In this document: piece by piece, positions 48,657-58,740 of the stretch
Layout of the letters: each line of letters begins with the position of its first letter
Position numbering within the stretch: the stretch's first letter is position 1
Assembly: GCA_005888635.1 (NCBI GenBank)
Contig: VBAW01000018.1
Span: 1-64,000, forward strand
Origin: Candidatus Bathyarchaeota archaeon
Lineage (GTDB): Archaea; Thermoproteota; Bathyarchaeia; 40CM-2-53-6
Direction: 5' to 3'
DNA: 64,000 nt
The notes under the pieces: generated by a model
Database searches by the model: none
What the model was told of the DNA's origin: nothing
The model's input: the letters and a program-made list of their open reading frames with translations, nothing else
Made by a program: the position numbers and the translations under genes

Positions 48657-48887
48657 ATGTCGCTTCAAGAAATTCAACCGGTAAAATCTCGCGGATTCTC
48701 GTTACGATCAATGTTGCTCTTGGTGCTTTTAGTTGGAGTCGGCGCGGGCGCGACCGCTTACGTTCTGGGCAATGCTTTCGCCGCTATCACAGGCACGCCT
48801 AGTACTGGTGCAAATCAGCAGAGCACAACGACTACGTCCGCGAGCACTTCTACGGCCGCACACAACTGCACTCTAACATCAGCGTAG
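48657..48887 (+). CDS. Short membrane-anchored protein sharing N-terminal module with 42696-43211
   Basis: MSLQEIQPVKSRGFSLRSMLLLVLLVGVGAGATAYVLGNAFAA. Confidence 0.55.
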   Translation: MSLQEIQPVKSRGFSLRSMLLLVLLVGVGAGATAYVLGNAFAAITGTPSTGANQQSTTTTSASTSTAAHNCTLTSA

Positions 48888-49076
48888 AGTTTGTCGACGA
48901 TGGTCCGTTCAAACCCCCATTTTTCTTTGGAACTACACCGGACGCTCCTTGGATACTCCGGACCCGTCTTGCGATCTCTTTCCACGCAATTGCTAAGAAC
49001 GGTCTTTCCACTTCTCAAGTTAGACACTTCTGAAATACCTCTAATCCATCCCTTCACTGTCCGAGTTCTGTAGTCT

Positions 49077-49748
49077 ATGCGTGTAAACTGGTTCCTGATG
49101 CTAGCCTGCGTCCTAGCAAGCCTCTATGCATGGCAACAAGATCCAAACTGGGCTGACCAGAATCTAGTCTTCAGCCTCAACAATCTTTACGCTGGACGCG
49201 TCTGGACCCTAGTAACAGCCCTGTTCGTTCACGCCGGCTGGGAGCACCTCCTCGGCAACCTTCCGTTTCTCTTCGTATTTGGGAATACTTTGGAAAAGAT
49301 GATCGGCCGAAACAATCATCTTCTGGTCTTCTTTCTGGGCGGATTCACAAGCTTCCTACTACCACCCATCATCGGAATCTACAGCGCCGACACGGGCATG
49401 CTAGGAGCGAGTGCAGCAATCTTCACACTCGCAGCGATCGTCATGCTCATGTCCCCACTCAAGTTTAGTTGGCTCTTCCTCGCGCCACAAGGACTCGTAG
49501 CAATCATCTACTTTGTTCTGAACGTAGCGCTCGTCTATGCTCCATCCATGATACCCGGCTACAATCCCAATGTAGCATACATCGCTCATGTCATAGGATT
49601 CACAGTAGGAATACCATTCGGTATTGCCTGGAGTCTTCACTGGAAGAAGAACCTTGTAATCAGCCTCGGGCTGTTCGGCATCTACCTAGTAATACTAGCC
49701 TTGCTAGGCGCGTTGACGGGAATTCAGACGCCCCTCGGCGTTGTCTAA
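49077..49748 (+). CDS. Rhomboid family intramembrane serine protease
   Basis: HAGWEHLLGNLPFLFVFGNTLEKMIG, GMLGASAAIFTLA, YIAHVIGFTVGIPFG. Confidence 0.88.
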   Translation: MRVNWFLMLACVLASLYAWQQDPNWADQNLVFSLNNLYAGRVWTLVTALFVHAGWEHLLGNLPFLFVFGNTLEKMIGRNNHLLVFFLGGFTSFLLPPIIGIYSADTGMLGASAAIFTLAAIVMLMSPLKFSWLFLAPQGLVAIIYFVLNVALVYAPSMIPGYNPNVAYIAHVIGFTVGIPFGIAWSLHWKKNLVISLGLFGIYLVILALLGALTGIQTPLGVV

Positions 49749-50278
49749 CCAAGCTGATTCTCCAATAGCGGTTTCAGCTTCAGAAAGACTTCTCGGGTCA
49801 CCTTAAGATCGTCGAGACAATGATCCCTGATAGACTTCAACGCCGTCTCATCTCCCTCCAATGCTTTGACAAACAACTGAGGGACCTCTAGTCCCATAGG
49901 CCCTTTCTCTCGCTTTATCCCGAAAAAGTCGCAGACATGGTCTAGGTAGGTGAATGTTAGACGAAGGCGGGATCTTACGACCTCGTTCAGGTCCAAATGC
50001 GTCTTACTCAATAGTGGAAGGGGGTCGAGACCGTGCTTCAAGAGACGAGTTGTGAGAAAGGGAGTATCAAAGCCTCGACCACTCCAAGTCACGATCACAT
50101 CGTACGCCTCCAGCCGGTTGAGAAGCTTGACTAGCAGGCCTTTCTCCTGGTCAGTTCTCTTGGCATCCAAATATTCGCTCTTCCCAGCCTCTGGCAATAG
50201 TCCTGCGCCAACTACTATGCCGGCGTCGGCTTCTAGGGAAGAAGTCTCGATGTCAAGAATAACGATTCTCGGGGCCAT
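49745..50278 (-). CDS. RNase H-like 3'-5' exonuclease-type protein
   Basis: IVILDIETSSLEADAG...VIVTWSGRGFDTPFL...DHCLDDLKVTREVF (DEDD-like). Confidence 0.75.
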   Translation of the reverse strand: MAPRIVILDIETSSLEADAGIVVGAGLLPEAGKSEYLDAKRTDQEKGLLVKLLNRLEAYDVIVTWSGRGFDTPFLTTRLLKHGLDPLPLLSKTHLDLNEVVRSRLRLTFTYLDHVCDFFGIKREKGPMGLEVPQLFVKALEGDETALKSIRDHCLDDLKVTREVFLKLKPLLENQLG

Positions 50279-51157
50279 GTGATTCGACGATTCGGGCCTG
50301 GTCTAAAGCGCTTCGTCCAAGTTCGTCGAACGAGGTTTCATAGCTCAGAATCGCCAGCTAGTGTAGTCTCCGGAGAGACCGCGTTGAATATTCCAGCCGT
50401 TGTAGAACTAGAAAATCTAGAGAAGAGCTACCGGTTGGGAAAGGTTACCGTAAACGCACTCCGTGGCGTAACGCTGAAACTCGGGCAGGCTGAGTTCATG
50501 GTGATAATGGGCCCGTCTGGGTCTGGTAAGACGACTCTTCTCAACATAATCGGAACATTGGACAAGCCTACTTCTGGTCGTGCCCTCATTGATGGTGAAG
50601 ACATCACTATAATGAATGATGGGCAATTGACGAAGCTGCGACGGCACAAGATAGGCTTCGTATTCCAGTTCCATAATCTCATTCCAGTTCTAACCGCACT
50701 AGAGAACGTTGAGCTTCCACTCATAACGTCGGGAATCAAACGAAGAGTATCCAGGGATAGGGCGATGGAACTGTTGCGCCGGGTGGGGCTTCAGGACCGG
50801 ACTGATCATCTTCCGGACGAGTTGAGCGGGGGTGAACAGCAGCGGGTCGCTATCGCGAGAGCACTCGCTAATCATCCACGGATTGTTCTTGCCGACGAGC
50901 CGACCGGAGATCTCGATACTCAGACGGGCTTCGAAGTAGTTCAGCTAATGCATAGCATGGCAAAACAGGAGGGTTCCTCGGTCGTGGTGGTAACTCACGA
51001 TCCCGTAGTGGCCGAAAGAGCGGATCGTCTCGTCGAGATGAGGGACGGGAGAATTACTGAGAAGGTCCGCGAGCGACTTGCGGGGGAGAAGCATACTATC
51101 AGGGCAGTAGAACCTCTGCCGCCTGAACCCGGACGCTCGTTATCCCAGCCAAATTAG
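50279..51157 (+). CDS. ABC transporter ATP-binding protein (LolD/MacB-like)
   Basis: VIMGPSGSGKTTLLNIIGTLDKPTSG, LSGGEQQRVAIARALANHPRIVLADEPTGDLD; start likely downstream of 50279. Confidence 0.92.
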   Translation: MIRRFGPGLKRFVQVRRTRFHSSESPASVVSGETALNIPAVVELENLEKSYRLGKVTVNALRGVTLKLGQAEFMVIMGPSGSGKTTLLNIIGTLDKPTSGRALIDGEDITIMNDGQLTKLRRHKIGFVFQFHNLIPVLTALENVELPLITSGIKRRVSRDRAMELLRRVGLQDRTDHLPDELSGGEQQRVAIARALANHPRIVLADEPTGDLDTQTGFEVVQLMHSMAKQEGSSVVVVTHDPVVAERADRLVEMRDGRITEKVRERLAGEKHTIRAVEPLPPEPGRSLSQPN

Positions 51158-51176
51158 GACTGTCGAGTGGATACCA

Positions 51177-53732
51177 TTGCTCTCGGCGAAAATCGCTTCC
51201 CGAAGCCTTCCAAAACGCCGGGCCCGAACGATTCTAACCATTACCGCCGTATTCCTTGGTGTCGCTCTGCTGGTAGGAATCAACATGGCCACGGCCAGTG
51301 CGCTTGGCGAGTTCAACAATTACATCAACAAGTTCTGGGGGGCAACGGACATCGTAGTGACTTACGGGACTGAGGCTCCGTTCTACCCGAATCTAACTCT
51401 CAGCAAAGTGTTGAGCGATCCTTTAGTCTGGCAGACCACTCAAAGGCTCAACTGGCTCGGAGCGATCGGCAATTCCGCGTCCAACACCACATTCCTCATC
51501 GTAGGAGTTGACTCGAAGACTGATTTCGACTATGCCACCTTCAACATCACTGGATCGTCAAGAGTCTCTTTCGGTGAGGCTGTGGTCGATAACATACTAG
51601 CTCAGAAGTATGGACTAAGCGTCGACTCGACTTTCGAAATATTCACTCTGACATCACAGGGTAACATCCGACCGATACCTCTGCGAGTTGCAGGCATCAA
51701 CTATCCTCTTCGAAACCTCGGCTCATCAATCTACATGTACCTTCCCGACCTGCAATCGGACCTTGTCTTAGGCGGACAGGTCACTCACATCTACGCAAGC
51801 CTCTACGACTCCACTAAGGCATTGCTGGTGGAGAATGATCTTCAGAAATTGCTCCCGCTTTATGATGTGAGTGCTCCAAAGGCGGAGGCCGTCCAGCGCA
51901 TTACTGCCCAGACTGCTGGTTTCCAAATAGGATTGAACGTCATGACAGCCATCTCCCTCGTCGTCTGCTCCTTCATCGTCTTCAACACTCTATTCATGAC
52001 GGTTATCGAGAGAACCTATGAGATTGGAATAATGCGAGCGGTCGGAAGTTCTCGAAGCCAGATTTTCAGAATCTTCCTCGCCGAGGGTCTTCTAATTGGA
52101 GCCCTAGGCACAATCGCAGGAATACTAGGCGGCTTAGGACTAGCTCGACTCTTCACGTCAGTATTCGAGACTACTTTCAACATTCCTAGCCTGCCTGTCG
52201 CCCAGCTGACTCCTAGCATCGCTCTAACGGGTCTAGTCGCTGGATTCTCAGCCGTCTTCGGGGGAGCTCTGTATCCCGCAATCTCCGCGAGCAGAATAAA
52301 CATCATCCAAGCGATTCGACCCTCAGCGAGGGACGCGAGGAGACAGCTACCCCTCTCAGGAGTCAGCTTAACGGGGATTGTTATGCTTGGGCTGGGAGCA
52401 AGTGAGTCGCTCCGACTCCCACCTTTTCACATCGCCTACCTAGACGTGATACTCGTTCCAATAGGCCTCATCCTCCTCGGAGCGGTCGTTTTCGGAAGAG
52501 TCGGCCGAGCAATCATGCTGCTAGTGTTCCCCGCATCTAGAACTGTCCGGTATGTTGCGTCGAGGGGCGGCAGAAGAAGACTATTGCGTAGCACGGTGTC
52601 ATTTGGGATGATTGCGATAACACTCAGCTTTGCCATAATGATAGGCGGTATCCAGAGCGGCGTCCAAGAGGCGCTCCAACAGGGAATCCAAGAGGCACTT
52701 GGGGCTGACATAATTCTAGTTGCGAACCAGTCGATTCCGATCAGCTTCACAAGCAACCTGACGAGTCTGCAACATGTGGCCAGTGCAACACCTCTCTCTC
52801 CAAGCGATCATCCTGCGAAAGCCCTCGGAAAGAAAGGGAACAGCAGCATCGGGGTTCTCGCCGTGGACCCATCAGTTTTTCCAAGTATCATTTCGTACAC
52901 GTTCGTAAACTCGTATAATGCCTCGGGACCATACTCTCAGCTTGCCTCCAATAACCAGTCGCTTCTGATTCCAGATTCGCTCGCGTCCAAGCTTGGAGTG
53001 GTCGGGGGGGATAGCCTTCCGATCCTAACAGATCTAAACAAAACGATCAGCTTCACTCTGGCTGGAGTCTTTACCGGTCCCGTGTTGCAGTATATTCAGT
53101 TCGGGGAGCATTTTGCCAGCGACTCGATCATAGTCTCGTTTGCTTCTCAACACGAATACTTTGGTGGAGAGGAGAAGGCACCGCTCTTCCTTGTCGACCT
53201 GCAGCCTCAGTACAAATCGCAGGCGACCAGCATTGCTCATGATATTGCGGACAGGTTTCCACATTATGATTTCAGCCAGAACTCTCTAACCCTCGGCGAA
53301 CTCCTGTCACTTGTGAATGATACTATCAACAGGATTTTTGCGCTGATATTGTTGATTCTTTATTTCGCTTTGCTGATAGCAAGTCTTGGCATAGGCGCAA
53401 CCATGATCATGAACGTATCGGACAGGAGGAGGGAGATAGGACTCTTACGGTCTCAAGGTATGAGCAGGCTGCAGATTACTGGGTTGTTTCTTGGTGAAGG
53501 AACTCTTCTGGGCCTCTTCGGATTCTTGCTGGCCGTACCTGGTGGTCTGCTGTTGTTGAAGGGAGCTACCAACAGCACTACACTGGCTGGTTTCTTTATT
53601 CCGTTCATCGTACCTTATGGTGCTATAGTTCAGTCGTTGATTCTTGCTCTTGTCGCAGTATTGATTGGCAGTCTGTATCCTGCGGTACGGGCGTCTCGAT
53701 TAAAGATTACGCGCGCATTGGAGCAAGTATGA
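51177..53732 (+). CDS. FtsX-like ABC transporter permease
   Basis: Two FtsX-like regions: RTYEIGIMRAVGSSRSQIFRIFLAEGLLIG and RRREIGLLRSQGMSRLQITGLFLGEGTLLG. Confidence 0.9.
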   Translation: MLSAKIASRSLPKRRARTILTITAVFLGVALLVGINMATASALGEFNNYINKFWGATDIVVTYGTEAPFYPNLTLSKVLSDPLVWQTTQRLNWLGAIGNSASNTTFLIVGVDSKTDFDYATFNITGSSRVSFGEAVVDNILAQKYGLSVDSTFEIFTLTSQGNIRPIPLRVAGINYPLRNLGSSIYMYLPDLQSDLVLGGQVTHIYASLYDSTKALLVENDLQKLLPLYDVSAPKAEAVQRITAQTAGFQIGLNVMTAISLVVCSFIVFNTLFMTVIERTYEIGIMRAVGSSRSQIFRIFLAEGLLIGALGTIAGILGGLGLARLFTSVFETTFNIPSLPVAQLTPSIALTGLVAGFSAVFGGALYPAISASRINIIQAIRPSARDARRQLPLSGVSLTGIVMLGLGASESLRLPPFHIAYLDVILVPIGLILLGAVVFGRVGRAIMLLVFPASRTVRYVASRGGRRRLLRSTVSFGMIAITLSFAIMIGGIQSGVQEALQQGIQEALGADIILVANQSIPISFTSNLTSLQHVASATPLSPSDHPAKALGKKGNSSIGVLAVDPSVFPSIISYTFVNSYNASGPYSQLASNNQSLLIPDSLASKLGVVGGDSLPILTDLNKTISFTLAGVFTGPVLQYIQFGEHFASDSIIVSFASQHEYFGGEEKAPLFLVDLQPQYKSQATSIAHDIADRFPHYDFSQNSLTLGELLSLVNDTINRIFALILLILYFALLIASLGIGATMIMNVSDRRREIGLLRSQGMSRLQITGLFLGEGTLLGLFGFLLAVPGGLLLLKGATNSTTLAGFFIPFIVPYGAIVQSLILALVAVLIGSLYPAVRASRLKITRALEQV

Positions 53733-53782
53733 TTACTGCCCGAGACTAAATATCACGGCAACCATGTTCATGGGGAACGGGT

Positions 53783-54379
53783 TTGCCCGGTAACGCCCTA
53801 CTCTCAGTCTACGACAAAACAGGGCTGGACCGGCTAGCCTGGATATTCTCGAAGCTTCAGATCAAGATGCTTGGCTCTGGAGGGACTGCCGAGGCTGTCC
53901 GGAAACTTGGCTTCCATGTCGTCGAGGTTTCAGAGTATACTCAAGTCTCGGAGATGCCTGGGGGACTCGTGAAGACGTTACATCCAAGGATTCATGGCGG
54001 AATACTCGGAGACTGGAATGACGCCGAGCAGCGGAAGTATCTGGAAGCGAACCGAATTGAGCCCCTAGATTTTGTGGTGGTAAATCTGTATCCCTTCCAA
54101 GAGGTTGTGAAGGTTGATCCCAAGGATCTTCGGAAGGCCGTTGACAATATTGACATTGGAGGCGTTGCGCTAATACGGGCCGCGGGGAAAGGTGCATTGT
54201 TGAACCAACGAGTTGTGCCAGTGACTTCGCCGCTTCAGTATGAGGGCGTGGTCGCGGAGCTGGAGAGAAAAGGGTATGTAGGAAACGATCTGCGACAGCG
54301 CCTGGCCCGAGAAGCATTTGTTCTAACAGCAGACTATGACAAGGCAATACGGGACTACTTGATGGGTCAGGCTCGATGA
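53783..54379 (+). CDS. purH: IMP cyclohydrolase (N-terminal half of PurH)
   Basis: ALLSVYDKTGLDRLAW, LGSGGTAEAVRKLGFHVVEVSEYTQVSEMPGGLVKTLHPRIHGGIL; TTG start. Confidence 0.9.
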   Translation: MPGNALLSVYDKTGLDRLAWIFSKLQIKMLGSGGTAEAVRKLGFHVVEVSEYTQVSEMPGGLVKTLHPRIHGGILGDWNDAEQRKYLEANRIEPLDFVVVNLYPFQEVVKVDPKDLRKAVDNIDIGGVALIRAAGKGALLNQRVVPVTSPLQYEGVVAELERKGYVGNDLRQRLAREAFVLTADYDKAIRDYLMGQAR

Positions 54380-55455
54380 GCAAGCAGGAGATTCGCAAAA
54401 TCTATCGGACCGCTCTGAAGGAGGATTTTCCACAGGTTCTCAGACTGGAACTCGGGGGAAAGGTGTTCGAGTATTCCAAGGTTCACTGGACGATTGGTGG
54501 GCAGGATCGTGGGCTGCGCTATGGGACGAATCCACACCAAAAAGCCGCATTGTACAGGGCTGAACATTCCCAGGGAGGGATTGGGAATGTGGAATGGATC
54601 AAATGGGGAAAGGACGGACCGTCAGCGACGAATATCGAGGATGGAAGTCATGGGCTGCGAATCGTCGGATATTTTGGCGAGCCGGCGGCAGCGGTGATGA
54701 AGCATCTCAATCCATCAGGAGTTTCTGTTGGGCATAAGGGCGAGGTGTTGTCCTCTGTTTATGCGCGGGCCCGAGATGCGGATCCGAGGGCCTCGTTTGG
54801 CAGCGTTGTTGTTCTCAACCGAAGGGTCGACAAGTTGACGGCCGAAGAATTGACGAAGACCTTTGTCGAAGTGGTCTATGCGCCTGACTATGAGGAGTCG
54901 GCGATTTCAGTCTTCCATGCGAAGAAGGACATTCGGATTGGAAGGGTCCCTGTCCCCGATCATGGTTCGATCTCGCCCGACATTGTGGTGCTGGATGATG
55001 GGTCGCTAATACTCGAGGATTCCTACCGAACTGGATTACAATCGTTGGAACAACTGAAAAAGTTGCCAGTAGCTACGAAGCGCTCACCATCAGAAACCGA
55101 GTACCATGCTCTGCTGCATTCCTGGTGGGCAGCATGCGAGATTCGATCTAACGCTGTCGTGTTCTGGAAGAACGACACGTCTCTGGCGATCGGGACGGGA
55201 CAACAAGACAGAATCGGCGCAATCGAATCCTGTATCGAGAAAGCCCACAAGTTCGGCCACGATCTCAAAGGCAGCGTAATGGCCTCCGACGGATTCTTGC
55301 CCAACATCGATAATGTAGAAGCAGTTGCAAAAGAAGGCGTCTCGGCAATTGTTCAGCCCGGAGGTTCAGTCGAAGATCAAGAGCTGGTCAGAGCGTGCGA
55401 TCAGCATGGAATCGCTATGGTCATGACAGGAGAACGTTCCTTCCGTCACTTCTAA
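54376..55455 (+). CDS. purH: AICAR formyltransferase (C-terminal half of PurH)
   Basis: LRYGTNPHQKAALYR, MKHLNPSGVSVG, ASFGSVVVLNRRVD, TGQQDRIGAIESC, ASDGFLPNIDNVE. Confidence 0.88.
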   Translation: MSKQEIRKIYRTALKEDFPQVLRLELGGKVFEYSKVHWTIGGQDRGLRYGTNPHQKAALYRAEHSQGGIGNVEWIKWGKDGPSATNIEDGSHGLRIVGYFGEPAAAVMKHLNPSGVSVGHKGEVLSSVYARARDADPRASFGSVVVLNRRVDKLTAEELTKTFVEVVYAPDYEESAISVFHAKKDIRIGRVPVPDHGSISPDIVVLDDGSLILEDSYRTGLQSLEQLKKLPVATKRSPSETEYHALLHSWWAACEIRSNAVVFWKNDTSLAIGTGQQDRIGAIESCIEKAHKFGHDLKGSVMASDGFLPNIDNVEAVAKEGVSAIVQPGGSVEDQELVRACDQHGIAMVMTGERSFRHF

Positions 55456-55581
55456 GAAAAGTAACCGGGTTGACCTTCTTGGGATAGACCCGCTTCTTCT
55501 GCGCTCAGATGAAGCGTTTTTCATTTACTTTAACCCCTAAAACCCTTTTACGGACGAATTCTAGTTTCGGTTGTCTTCGAA

Positions 55582-56481
55582 TTGCGGGTCAGACGATCCG
55601 GCAGCGTCCGTGCTTATTACGAGTTGATGAAGCCGAAGATCGTCTATCTGCTAGATTTTACAGCGCTCATTGCGTTTCTAGTTGCCGTTCCCGGTATCAA
55701 CTTCCTCCGACTCGTTGCAGTCGTTGTTGCGGGAACGCTGGCCTCTGGGGGAGCGGGAGCACTGAACAGCTATGTCGACCGGGACTTCGACCGCTTAATG
55801 GGGCGGACAAGTTGGAGACCTATTCCTCGAGGAGAGATATCCCCTGCCCGTGCTCTCCTCTTCGGCCTATCTCTCATCGGCATTAGCGGAGTCATCTCCG
55901 CGTTGTTCCTTCCATGGCTTGCTGGCTTGTTCATCATCCTAGGCGCAGCCATCTACGTCTTATTCTACACCAAGTATCTGAAGCCTAGAACCACACTGAA
56001 CATTGTCTTAGGAGGGTTCGCCGGGAGCTGCGCTCCCCTCGCGGGATGGGCAGCGGCGACGGGTGAGTTGACGGCTGCAGCTCCGTGGCTGATGGCTCTC
56101 CTGGTCTTCGTCTGGACCCCCAGCCATTTCTGGGCACTGGCTATGAGGGCTGTAGGCGACTATACGAAGGCAGGAATCCCCATGCTGCCCGTTGTGGTGG
56201 GCGAGAAGAAAACGGCGCAATACATTGCGCTGAATACGTTCCTGTTAGTTCCGCTATCTCTAGCTTTTGTGCTTCCTGCCTTGGGGGGATTTGGAATCAT
56301 CTACCTAGTTACCGCCACGTTACTGGGTCTCGGCATGATTCTTGTCGATCTCAAACTCGTCGCCAATCCGACCAAAGCTCAGGCTTGGACAGCCTTCAAG
56401 TTCTCCAGCCCTTATCTGGCGATCGTGTTTCTTGCGATGGTTCTGGACGTGAAGCTTCTTCCACACTATCTCCCAATATAG
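55582..56481 (+). CDS. ctaB: Protoheme IX farnesyltransferase (heme O synthase)
   Basis: YYELMKPKIVYLLDFTAL, GALNSYVDRDFDRLMGRTSWRPIPRGEI, WTPSHFWALAM. Confidence 0.92.
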   Translation: MRVRRSGSVRAYYELMKPKIVYLLDFTALIAFLVAVPGINFLRLVAVVVAGTLASGGAGALNSYVDRDFDRLMGRTSWRPIPRGEISPARALLFGLSLIGISGVISALFLPWLAGLFIILGAAIYVLFYTKYLKPRTTLNIVLGGFAGSCAPLAGWAAATGELTAAAPWLMALLVFVWTPSHFWALAMRAVGDYTKAGIPMLPVVVGEKKTAQYIALNTFLLVPLSLAFVLPALGGFGIIYLVTATLLGLGMILVDLKLVANPTKAQAWTAFKFSSPYLAIVFLAMVLDVKLLPHYLPI

Positions 56482-56486
56482 ACAGG

Positions 56487-57089
56487 TCAGAATTTCGCGG
56501 AGAGTTTCAAAAAGTTCTGAATGATGGTGCGTCCATGGGGATGCTTCTCATCAGACCTTTCCGGATGGAACTGGAGACCGTAGATTGGGCGTGTCTGATG
56601 GCCTATGGCCTCAACCTGTGATGTTGCCGACTCAGCTAGATGGCGGAATCCTTCAGGGACGCGTCCTAGGGCTTGACGATGTGACTCGGATACTCTTATC
56701 GAATCGGGCAGTCCGTCGAATATGGGATCGTTTCCTAATAGTTTGATTTCTTTGAACTCTCGAATTGCATGGCCGAGGTCCACGACTTCTGACCCGTAGG
56801 CTGTGCCGATGAGCTGGTGTCCAAAGCAGATTCCGAGAAACGGTCGGTCTAGCTTTCGGACTAGGTCCATCTCAGGCTGGAACACCATTCTCGTGTCAGG
56901 CTTGGACAGCATGAAGTTTGAGCCTGTGAGAATTGTGATGTCAGGATTCTTCTGCAAGACCAGATCGTGCATCCCAGCGATCTTGTAATGGATCATCTCT
57001 GGCTGTTGGCCTGTGCAGAGTGCGATGTTGTTCAACGCCTGTTTCGTTTTTTCCGGTTCCTTGTAGTTGTTGATTACCAGGATCTTCAA
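56487..57089 (-). CDS. Class I glutamine amidotransferase (GMP synthase subunit A-like)
   Basis: RPFLGICFGHQLIGTAYGSEV, QTRPIYGLQFHPERSDEKHPHG. Confidence 0.85.
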   Translation of the reverse strand: MKILVINNYKEPEKTKQALNNIALCTGQQPEMIHYKIAGMHDLVLQKNPDITILTGSNFMLSKPDTRMVFQPEMDLVRKLDRPFLGICFGHQLIGTAYGSEVVDLGHAIREFKEIKLLGNDPIFDGLPDSIRVSESHRQALGRVPEGFRHLAESATSQVEAIGHQTRPIYGLQFHPERSDEKHPHGRTIIQNFLKLSAKF

Positions 57090-57098
57090 TCTATTAGG

Positions 57099-58256
57099 TC
57101 ACAGGGCTGCGAGGAGCTTGTCGATTTCCTCCTCGGTATTGTAGTAGTGGGGAGAGGCGCGTATAGCCTTGACTCTACTCGCCACAGTAATGTTCAGTGA
57201 CTTTAGCTTGTTGAACGTCGCCTGAGGGTCCTCGTCTTCGAAGACTACTATTCCGCTTCGACGTTCAGACTGTAGAGGGGTCAGTATTTTCCGTCCTTTC
57301 TTCTTCAAACCATCGATGAGATGATCTGTGACCTTGAGAATTCGATGGTATCTTTCCTGTTGGTCTTGCTTGAGCGCGTATTCAAGAGCGGCCTTCGCTC
57401 CCACGATCGAGACTACTCCCCAGCTTCCTCCCTCGAAACGAGTCGCGTCCAACGCGGGCTCTGCAATGTCGATGTTGAAGGGCTTGCCGAACAAGTCTTC
57501 CTGCTTGGACATTCTCCTGACGACAGAATCTTCCACTCCATGCCATCCGATGTAGTTAGGGTCCAGCTCACTGAGCCTATCACTGCGTGTGTATAGGTAG
57601 GCGGCGCCGTGGGGCCCTTGCATCCACTTGTACATTCCGCAAGCTAGCGCATCGACCCCGTCTTGTTTGGCATTGATCGGGAAGACTCCTAGTCCGTGGA
57701 AGGAGTCTGCTATCACAAACGCGTTGTGCTCATGAGCGATCTTTGCGATCTCCCTGATCTTTTCTCTGCAGCCATTCGTCCAGGACACATAGTCGACCGA
57801 GACGATAGAGGTGTTGTCATCGATCGCCTTCTCCCATTCTTCTAGAGGAACGGTGCCATTCTGGTCCTTTCTCAGTAGCCGAACCTCGTTGGTGCGGCCG
57901 TGCTTCTTCTGGAGATGCCAGAGGTAGATGTTCGTGGGAAAGTTCAGTTCGCTGATAACAATGTTACCGTTAGGTTTGTACTTGACACTACTCGCCAGCG
58001 CGGTGAGAGCTGAGCTGACGTTCGGGACACTCGCGACCTCTTCTAGGCTTGCTCCGATCATCTTTCCGAAGAGTCGGCGGGATTCGATGATCATGGGTAG
58101 CCATTCTTCCCAGTTTTCGCCATAGTCGCGCCAGTCCGTTAGGTATTCGTGGATCGCGTTGAGAACATTGATTGAGGGCGGGCCCGTCCCGGCGTTATCG
58201 AAGTATGCTCGTCGAGAAGTTACGGGAATTTCCTTTCTGACAAGGTCAATATTCAA
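57099..58256 (-). CDS. Class V aminotransferase (cysteine desulfurase-like)
   Basis: RRAYFDNAGTGPPS, FVIADSFHGLGVFPINAKQDGVDALACGMYKWMQGPHGAAYLY; TTG start chosen to avoid overlap. Confidence 0.85.
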   Translation of the reverse strand: MNIDLVRKEIPVTSRRAYFDNAGTGPPSINVLNAIHEYLTDWRDYGENWEEWLPMIIESRRLFGKMIGASLEEVASVPNVSSALTALASSVKYKPNGNIVISELNFPTNIYLWHLQKKHGRTNEVRLLRKDQNGTVPLEEWEKAIDDNTSIVSVDYVSWTNGCREKIREIAKIAHEHNAFVIADSFHGLGVFPINAKQDGVDALACGMYKWMQGPHGAAYLYTRSDRLSELDPNYIGWHGVEDSVVRRMSKQEDLFGKPFNIDIAEPALDATRFEGGSWGVVSIVGAKAALEYALKQDQQERYHRILKVTDHLIDGLKKKGRKILTPLQSERRSGIVVFEDEDPQATFNKLKSLNITVASRVKAIRASPHYYNTEEEIDKLLAAL

Positions 58257-58311
58257 GGGGGACAGCGCCTGGTGACGTTCCAAGTTTTCCGTTCGAAGTA
58301 TAAAGGGAGTG

Positions 58312-58590
58312 CTAGTTGGAGTGGAAAGCTTCAACGCCAGCTTCTGAGATGCAGTTCTTGCACCAGAACTGGTTTTTCTCGGGACTGTATTCTGCATAGG
58401 AGTCGGTGACAACGTTTCCGCAACGGCTGCATCGTAGAATCATGACACGCCGCATCTTGTGATGCGGAAGATCTTTCTTGTGGATAGAGATGTCAGCATC
58501 TCCAAGTTCAACGATGACGTTGCACGTCTCGCAGTAGTAGACCGTGTTTAGTACTGCTTTGTCTCTCGCCTCTACCCAGTCTTCAGCCAT
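58312..58590 (-). CDS. Zinc-ribbon-like hypothetical protein
   Basis: CETC, CSRCG and CKNC motifs. Confidence 0.65.
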   Translation of the reverse strand: MAEDWVEARDKAVLNTVYYCETCNVIVELGDADISIHKKDLPHHKMRRVMILRCSRCGNVVTDSYAEYSPEKNQFWCKNCISEAGVEAFHSN

Positions 58591-58740
58591 GAACTAATAT
58601 GTGCACTCTCCTTGAAAAATCTGCAAGACTAGCCGGTCATGGTCCGTGGAGGCACAGTCTTCCACGGCAGGCTAGAGGTGTTAGGTCAAGGCCGATAACC
58701 TTATCCTTCAAGTCGAGAGATTAGTGATAATTCGAGTAGT

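Noticed and set aside
53862-54398. 178-aa minus-strand ORF opposite purH
   Set aside because: Shadow of IMP cyclohydrolase; no motif.
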